From: Malus domestica
Lineage: Eukaryota; Streptophyta; Magnoliopsida; Rosales; Rosaceae
DNA: 64,000 nt
Reading direction: 5' to 3'
Assembly (NCBI RefSeq): GCF_042453785.1
Contig: NC_091673.1
Coordinates: 6,226,501-6,290,500 of the forward strand
Under the pieces are notes generated by a model, which was not told where the DNA came from, ran no database searches, and worked only from the letters and a program-made list of their open reading frames with translations. The position numbers and the translations under genes are program-made. Positions 55,081 to 64,000 of this stretch are shown here, piece after piece; positions within the stretch are counted from its first letter, which is position 1; each line of letters starts with the position of its first letter.

Positions 55081-58060
55081 AGAATTAAAATCCCTTATAA
55101 GCACTTGTAACGGGGGATATGTAATAGGCATCAAGTGGGAATCATTTTCCGTTGTGGAAATATATTTAAGAAAGTTAGCATCAAAGGGTGTAGTCGGCTG
55201 AAGTGGGGTCTTTGATAGAGAAATGATCATTTTTAGAGGTCGATGCCAAATTAAGGAGAAAATTTGGCTAAGGGTTTTTGTCCACGTCATTTAGGCGACT
55301 ATTTTCATATAATCATGGCATGCGATTCTTGTATTTTGATTTCATCTGACTTTGTCACAAATGAGAGTTAACAAGACTATTGAATTTCCTTTTAGAATAT
55401 AGAGAGGTTTATTTTTAGGCTCAAACTCAATCACATCCATTAGCTTCTAAAACATGATTAATACTACATACATGAGTTTAGCACATATATTTGAATATTT
55501 CTCTCTGTAGTACAGATGAATTTAGTGTATTTATTAAAAAAAACCATAATTAATACAAAGCTTGCCCTAAACCCTAAACCCTAAACTTTATCATTGAATT
55601 AATCAAGGAAAAATCAGATGTGGGTTTTCATTTTGATGAGAAAGTTTAACAATAATTATAAAGATTGACTAGCTTAATGATTGGGAAGATTATTGATTAA
55701 TTGACCTCTGGCATATTCCTCTATACCAACAATGAGAAAGGAAGGAAAATACAAACAAAATGATGGAGAAAATATGTTGAGACCATGCATTAGCATGTGT
55801 GATGACAAGAATTAATAACAAGATTCTCAACGTCTATGAATTTGAAGATAATCGATGGACGATGAAGTTCAAAAAAGTTTTGTTTATATATGATCCATGC
55901 ACCCAAACAAATTACCAAAGTTGTATATTTGTCTGTATTAGTTAAATAAACCCTAATTTTTATGTTATTAAGAAGGTTTTTTATAAAATAAAAAATAAAA
56001 AGAAGAGAGAGAGAGAGAGAGTGGTATATGCATGCACTTGTTCATTAAGAGTCAGTCCTCAAGCAAGGTATTTGGTATTAATCGTGACTGATAAGAATTA
56101 GGGTTAGCTTTATTTCCCCTTTTTCTTTTGTGCTTTTACTGCAGATTCCAGCACCCTGTAAAATTTTGTTTCCCGCGGCTTTCTCACTTGCATATTATAA
56201 ATATCTTGAAAGACGTATGTGGTTTTTCAAATACCACACAAATCTCATCCAACAACGAATTCTCGAGGAGGCAGCAGATACATAAAAGTTTTCCTTCGTT
56301 GAGAATGTTGCCGACGTCATTAGAAATTCCACAATATTATTGACGTTTCAATAAACATATGTCAAGTCAAGAGAAATAAACATAATGATATGGACGATAC
56401 TACAACTACCATATACTTCGAATCATATTGTGTAAATCATAAATTATGATAATTGTGATTATATTTCTTGTTTAAATCATTAAAGAATGTATTCAACCAT
56501 CAACCACCACATTATATATGTAGCCTATAAAGTATGGTTTACAAACATGGTCTTCCTGACATTTTCCTAAGTGTATATATTAATGGTTGATATGATGCTG
56601 TGTGGTTGGTCGAGACAAGTTAGGTTAAGCTTAATTGAGAAAAAGTTTGTAATATATAACATGAAAAACGTTACAAGAAAGCAACGCTTGCTTATCTGAT
56701 AGAGAACGATCATCTCTTCCTTTGATTAATTACTTACAATTACATATGTAAAGCTGATCTTATCTATGAATAAAAATGCACAAAGTATCTGGTGAATCAC
56801 ACACACACACACACACATAAACGAAAAGATCATTCAAAGTAGATCACTTACACCTCAAAGTGGAACCATATCATCTCCAGGAATTGCGCAGAGCAGATGA
56901 TTAGGCCCTATATACTATGCCTTAAAGAAAAAGAGAAAGAAAAAGAAAAGGGAGAGTACTCCTTGTTTCATCGATCTTCCTCAACAATCTTGCTCAATGT
57001 TAGTTTGTAAAGGGCTCCTTAGTTCTGTAGGTTGCAGCCAGTGTTTAACCATGGCAAAGAAGTGCATACCCGAAATTTTGTCCATTAAAACTTTATTAAA
57101 ACAACAATTATGTCAAAGAAAATCAGCGTTTAGCCATCTCGTTGTTATCCTCGAAACGACATATTATGGGTCCAAATTGGACACCAAGGCTCCAACTTGT
57201 GAAAATTGAAAATATGTTATTTCGGCTTCACCTATCATAGCAGTTGTATAATCTTATCAAAGATTTAGGGTTGGAGGAGTACTAGATCGAAGAGTAATTT
57301 GACGCTCACACATGACAAAAGCCGCAGGTAGGAGATATTCTTCGGTCTGGATACCGGACCAGCTAGCTTGTTATTGTATGCATCTGCATGCATGCATAAC
57401 TACTGCAGATGCCCATAATATTTATCCATCCATCCATCCATGCTTGCTTTCCGAAACCGCATGTTATATTTCAATTTTAATTTAAGTCAATCAACAATTT
57501 TCACTTTAAGGAGAGATAAGTCGAGAGTAATTTTGATTTTATTTGAAAAGAAATCAAATTAATTATTAACCTATGTTTAAAGTTAAAGTGACTAATGCCC
57601 TATTTGATGAAATGCATAATTATTTATTGATCTAACCCGAATTTCTTATTAAAAAATTCACACATGAAAATGTGAAAATGTCATCTCCAAAAGAAGGTTC
57701 CAAGGCAGAGATGGTGTTAGTGGCGTGGGCATATTTGCATGGAGAGGCATGCCTTGCAACTTTTTGACTGCGGAAAATTGAGAGAAATCCGATATTTTGA
57801 TTCTCTAGTCTTTTTACAATAATGTGGATATTCATGCACAAAATTACAAACTAATAAAACTGTTTTGTCGTTAAGTGGGGGATATTTCATATTTGTGTAC
57901 GACTTTCACCCGTCTCTAAGTTGTGACAAAAAAGGGGATTTTATTAGGATCCTTATCTCTCTGTCTCCGGAGGGTCCCAAACCTCAGAGGCTGGTAATCA
58001 ATGGAACCCTCCAATTAGATCTGATAATTTCTTACACGATTTGTTGACACGATAAGTAAT
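55081..58060. other. Gene-poor AT-rich stretch with microsatellites
   Basis: No gene supported. Microsatellites: (GA)n at about 56003-56021, (CA)n at about 56800-56817, (TCCA)n at about 57427-57441. Scattered short frames have no domain. Confidence 0.4.
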
Positions 58061-58171
58061 GGTCGTACCCAGTGCACAAGGCTCCCGCTTTACGCATGGT
58101 CTGGGAAAGGTGAGTGTTGGCTAGCCTTACCCCCATTTATGGAGAGGCTGCTCCCAAGTCTCGAACCCGAC
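58061..58171 (-). mobile_element. Au SINE fragment (5' truncated)
   Basis: On the minus strand: GTCGGGTTCGAGACTTGGG, then CATAAATGGGGGTAAGGCTAGCC, ending AGCCTTGTGCACTGGGTACG. GGTTCGAGAC is a tRNA-like pol III B box. The layout matches, from memory, the plant Au SINE; the A-box end is missing. Flanking GATAAGTAA and GACAAGTAA look like a mutated target duplication. Confidence 0.65.
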
Positions 58172-58495
58172 AAGTAAACGATACGAAAATAACGGATTTC
58201 GGGTCAATACGATAACTAATCGGATTATTATCAGGTCATATGATAATAACCCGTTAATAACGGGTCCTTAACAGGTTTACACGAGAGTGACACGCGGTAA
58301 CCTGTTTTGACACGATAAGAAAAAAAGTTATTTTGATGATTTTAATTTTTTAAACTACTAAAAAAAACTTACTATAAAATACAATAGATATAATGAATAT
58401 GTATATATTGTTTATTAATTATTATTCTATATAACTTTTAAAATTGAACTTTTATTTATTTATTTATTTTTATAATATATTATAGGCAAAGATTG

Positions 58496-60634
58496 TGTCA
58501 CAGCCCGTCCCAAGATTTTATATTTGGGGACGTGAAATGACGGATTTACCCTTAGCGGGTATTAAGGTATGTGTGTGTGACGTTATTTGGATTAACTTTA
58601 TATAAGTTTTGGATTAAAATTATTGGTTTGTAAAATATTGTGTGGTTAGGGATTAAATGGATGGTGAGGATTTGGTGTTGGACCACCTACACTCCCTGCT
58701 CTCTCCCTCTTCCCCGTATCACTCTCTCTCTCTTCCCTCACGATTCTCTCACTCTCTCTCACTCTCTCTCACTCTCTCTCACCCATAAGCGTACGGACAT
58801 CACCAAAACCCTCCAAAACTCCGTGGATCGAAGCAAACAAGGTAAGATTCTTTATCCTTGTGATGTTCTGAGTTGATTGGTACTAATTTTAGGAAGTGAA
58901 ACCCTCGGAATCGTCGTGAAACCCTAACCCCGAAAATGTGCATTGTTCATGCACACGTGAAATGTTGCATTTCAGGGAATTCTAAGCTTATAGTGAGCTT
59001 AGTGAAGTCCCAAGGAAGCTCGGAGTGCTTCGTTTGAAGGTTTTGGACGTCGGGATCACTAGGTTCGAGTTTGGCCGGTTTTTCTTGGATTTTCCCGGTG
59101 ATATTTTGTTGTTTTTAGAGCTTTAAAGTAGTATATCGTGAATCTACATGTTTGAGGCTTCATTTTGATATAAAATTCAAAGAAATCGGTTGAGAAACGA
59201 AGGAGAACAAGCATTTTTAAAACTCGTCTTAAAGCATTTTTAAGACGATGCGCGTGGGGGCGCGTGGCAAGCCTAAAAATTTTTCTAAAAATTTCTCGAC
59301 GTCCGTGACGTCGAGTAGGTCGATGTGGTATATTCATATACCCAAATTGAGCACTGTGTATGAGAAGTTATTTCGAATTGTCGGTTATGTGTTTAAATTA
59401 ACGTTTTTATAGTTGTTTCGCATATAGGTGACACATATCCCGAGGACGAGCGCATCCAGGGACGTCACGGGGGTTACGACCCATCGACTTACCAGTGAGT
59501 GGGCAGTTTTGTTTTCGTATTACCTATATACTACTGTTTTTCCCAGAAAATGCATTTATATGAAAATATGTTTTTAAATGCCACGCATGCAATTGTTGAG
59601 ATGTTTGAACTAATAATTGATGCATATATATGTGAATTGACGTTGTGGATGCACAGGTGAGTATCAAGTGAGTTTATATGGTTTATATGAATGAATGATG
59701 ATGTGATTGCGTTGTGAGCTCATAAACTGCACCTTTGGTATTAGTGCTTATAGTATTCACCACACCGCATGCTCGCCTTGGATCTAAATAGGTGGATGTC
59801 GTACAGACCACTAGAGGTGGTTCCGACATGCCAGTCGTACAGACCATTAGAGGGGTTCCGACTAGTGGGTGACTTTAGATTATGTGCACAAATGATTGAT
59901 GAGAGAAGCACTAGAGCGTATTATTTCACCATCTTAGTCGTACAGACTACTATAGGTAGTTCCGACTTATGTGCAGTGTAGTGTCGTACAGGTCACAGTT
60001 GGTGACTCCGGCTGGATGGGATATTGAGCTATAGAATCAGCCGTACATGACCACTGTAGGGTCTCCGGTTGATTTATTATTTCACCTGAGTTATATTGAT
60101 GCATTCATATTATATTTTGGCATGGCATGGCATATTCTTTATGAGATGTTATGTTGATAAATGGTGAGCTGAGTTTTGATGATATATGTATATATATGTT
60201 TATATTCTATTTTTCTGGGAAAGTATACAGGTTTTACGGTGAGTGGTTAGAAACGTTTTAAATGAAATGTTTTTGGAAAATCTTTGGTTTTACTAACCCA
60301 CTCATCTTTGTTTTGCGCCCCTCCAGGTTCTAGTTAGCAGTTGGTGGCTCTCGAGGTCTTTTTTGGCATTCTGACAGACGTACTGCATGTAGGTCTCACA
60401 TGCGGGTGTTGCACTTTTAATTATGGTCCTACTTGACTGCACTTGATACCTACGCTCTGAACTTGTGTGTTTTACTTTATAATTCCCTCCTTTTATACTA
60501 GTAGGTTGTTACTGCTAGTGGTTGTTTTAAATTCCTTCATATTTCTGTTATATCTTGCTTCCGTGTCGCACTTTTGGCTACGTCACGCTCACGTAACGGC
60601 CAACACACCTTGATTCTAGGATCGGGGTGTGTCA
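58496..60634 (+). mobile_element. Large (2.1-kb) solo LTR
   Basis: Starts TGTCACAGCCCGTCC, ends GATCGGGGTGTGTCA, and is flanked by perfect GATTG duplications (58491-58495, 60635-60639). No internal region or second LTR. The long LTR size suggests a Gypsy (Tat/Ogre- or Retand-like) family, which is inference. It includes TC-rich promoter-like sequence (58695-58790) and an internal minisatellite. Confidence 0.7.
59795..60075 (+). repeat. Minisatellite inside the solo LTR
   Basis: A unit like GTCGTACAGACCACTAGAGG plus TGGTTCCGACT recurs at about 59797, 59836, 59937, 59984 and (weakly) 60041, with variable spacers. Its inner part is an imperfect hairpin (GTCGTACAGACCA ... GGTTCCGAC). Confidence 0.5.
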
Positions 60635-61375
60635 GATTGAGATTAAAAATCATAAAACACATTAAAAATAAAAATATCAAGTAATTTAAAAATACCAAAC
60701 ACATTAAAAAAATTATAATAATTAATTTACATATGCAAAAAAATATGCAAACGCTCGTAGTCGCATCCTCTACACTTTGAGGATAGGTATATGATCATGT
60801 GAATTTTTAAACATACAAACTCTCATGAATAGTATTTTTAAGGGGGTTCAAAATAACCAAAATTCATAATCATTAATGTATAAGTCTGAAAGATGTGAAA
60901 GCATAATAAACGTTCATAATTGCATCCTCAACACTTAGACGATGGTTACATAATTGTTTAAATTTTTAAAACCCTCTAAATCTCATGAACAATGTTTTAT
61001 ATTTGAGTGCAAAATTAATAATAATTATTGTAGAAGTGTGAAAAATGTAATCACTCGTCATGAAAAGCTTTATAACTTTCACGAAGGGATCAACTCCGAA
61101 ATTTAATATGTATATACTAATTTAGTATTATGTTTTAAATTTTTTTTTTGTCAAATTCTGTTTTTCATTTTCATTTTTATTGATTTAAAATATATTTTTC
61201 TTAACGGGTAACAGGTCAGGTCATATTACCCAATAATATTAACAGGTTAATTTCAGGTCAGGTCATATTACCCGTTTACTTTAATAGGTATTACACAACA
61301 CAACCCGTTAAGCTATCAAGTACGACACGAAAACGACACAAACACGAAAAACACGATACGAATGTCAGGTCTAAC

Positions 61376-61958
61376 CCCAATACAATTGGGCCCCCAAGAT
61401 GTTGACGCTCTGGCCTTCCGTGTAATTCGTGCGCACTAGGCGGCCTAAATCTTGGTTGCACAATAAAATGTCTCGAATTTCTTGAGTCCCCCGAATCACA
61501 TGAATGTCCGGTTAAAGACCCGCTGCGTTGGGATCCAACTGGGGTGTGTGAGGTTGAAATACAGGAGATGGACCTAGTGGGATGTTTTTGGGTCTTGGAC
61601 GGATGAGTGACGTGGTACCTCCACCTGCATCACTTGGAATTCTTGCATGGCAAGAAACAAAGCAAGGCACAACACAACAGTAGACATAGCAATTACAATT
61701 CAGAAACTGTATCCAAAATCCAACCAAGAGCTCAAATGTATACATTTGATTTGACCAACCCCACTCCCACTCCCACTCATTCGTTCTTTCTATCATAACA
61801 TAATATTAAAGGTCTTCCTCCTACACGAAATGAGAATTCCCAGAAGAAATACAAGATTTAACAACAATTCAATTGTCTCAAGAAAAAACAAAAAGAACAA
61901 GATAATGTTCACCCCTGCATCCAGAATTTCCGGTCCACAAAATGACTCCTCAATACGA
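61376..61958. other. 3' flank of the ARF gene
   Basis: Contains the probable ARF 3'UTR on the minus strand (below 61959). No other gene seen. Confidence 0.35.
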
Positions 61959-63872
<1,914 letters not shown>

Positions 63873-64000
63873 CTACGGATCCCTACATATCGAAACACCA
63901 ACTCACTTACATCACAGATCAAACAGATCAAACTCCGGCAAGGCCAAATGTAAAACGCTCTAAAGGCAATCATTTGCAAGTTCATATTATCTCATCCAAT

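Larger units (their letters stand above)
58172..61375. repeat. AT-rich repeat interrupted by a solo LTR
   Basis: Before 58495 and after 60640 similar words recur in inverted or direct form (GATAATAACCCGTTAA, GGTCATATTACCC, ACACGATAAG, ACACGATACG), suggesting one old transposon split by the LTR. Family undetermined. Confidence 0.4.

Noticed and set aside
58061..58171. A tRNA gene, because of the GGTTCGAGAC B box
   Set aside because: No A box, acceptor stem or anticodon arm; the sequence fits a truncated SINE.

Overview
The window is nuclear DNA from a flowering plant. Most likely it is a woody Rosaceae of the apple/pear tribe. That assignment is inference: it rests on plant gene families with GT-AG introns, a dense and nested transposon load, a Cassandra TRIM carrying a 5S rRNA-like LTR, and an Au SINE. 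No organelle, bacterial or viral segment was seen.

Layout. 0-1.2 kb: 5' half of an SRO (RCD1-like, PARP-fold) gene on the minus strand, running off the left edge. 3.2-7 kb: a complete PERK receptor kinase (8 coding exons, 748 aa). 7.7-9.1 kb: a stranded bHLH C-terminal exon and a small one-TM Gln/His-rich protein, both minus. 11.6-20.2 kb: a wrecked GH17 beta-1,3-glucanase gene. It is split by a Copia solo LTR (intron), a 4.35-kb CACTA element (AGA target duplication) that carries a RING-H2 gene fragment and a six-copy ~347-bp tandem array, and a Copia deletion derivative (ACGTC duplication). 22.2-33.1 kb: two tandem nucleoredoxin genes (579 and 566 aa). Between them lie a Pack-MULE-like element, a PIF/Harbinger-like element, an LTR nested in a MITE, and a hAT element nested in a MULE-type MITE. 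33.3-33.8 kb: Cassandra. 35.5-46 kb: a DUF220 gene (336 aa) whose 8.85-kb fourth intron holds RTE-type LINE sequence and a LARD-like repeat with its own 224-aa coiled-coil ORF. 46.8-49.6 kb: pantothenate kinase, minus, with a GC-AG intron and a +1 frameshift in the last exon. 52.7-54.2 kb: galactinol synthase, minus, with a mutated splice donor (GA instead of GT). 58-61.4 kb: an Au SINE fragment and a 2.1-kb solo LTR in AT-rich repeat. 62-63.9 kb: an ARF1-type small GTPase, minus, complete at 181 aa.

The genes do not form a pathway. The only local functional grouping is the nucleoredoxin pair. PERK, SRO, nucleoredoxin and galactinol synthase belong to stress/signalling families, PANK and ARF are housekeeping, and DUF220 is uncharacterised. 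Exon boundaries were placed by eye from splice consensus, reading-frame closure and remembered family sequence. No alignment or expression data were available.
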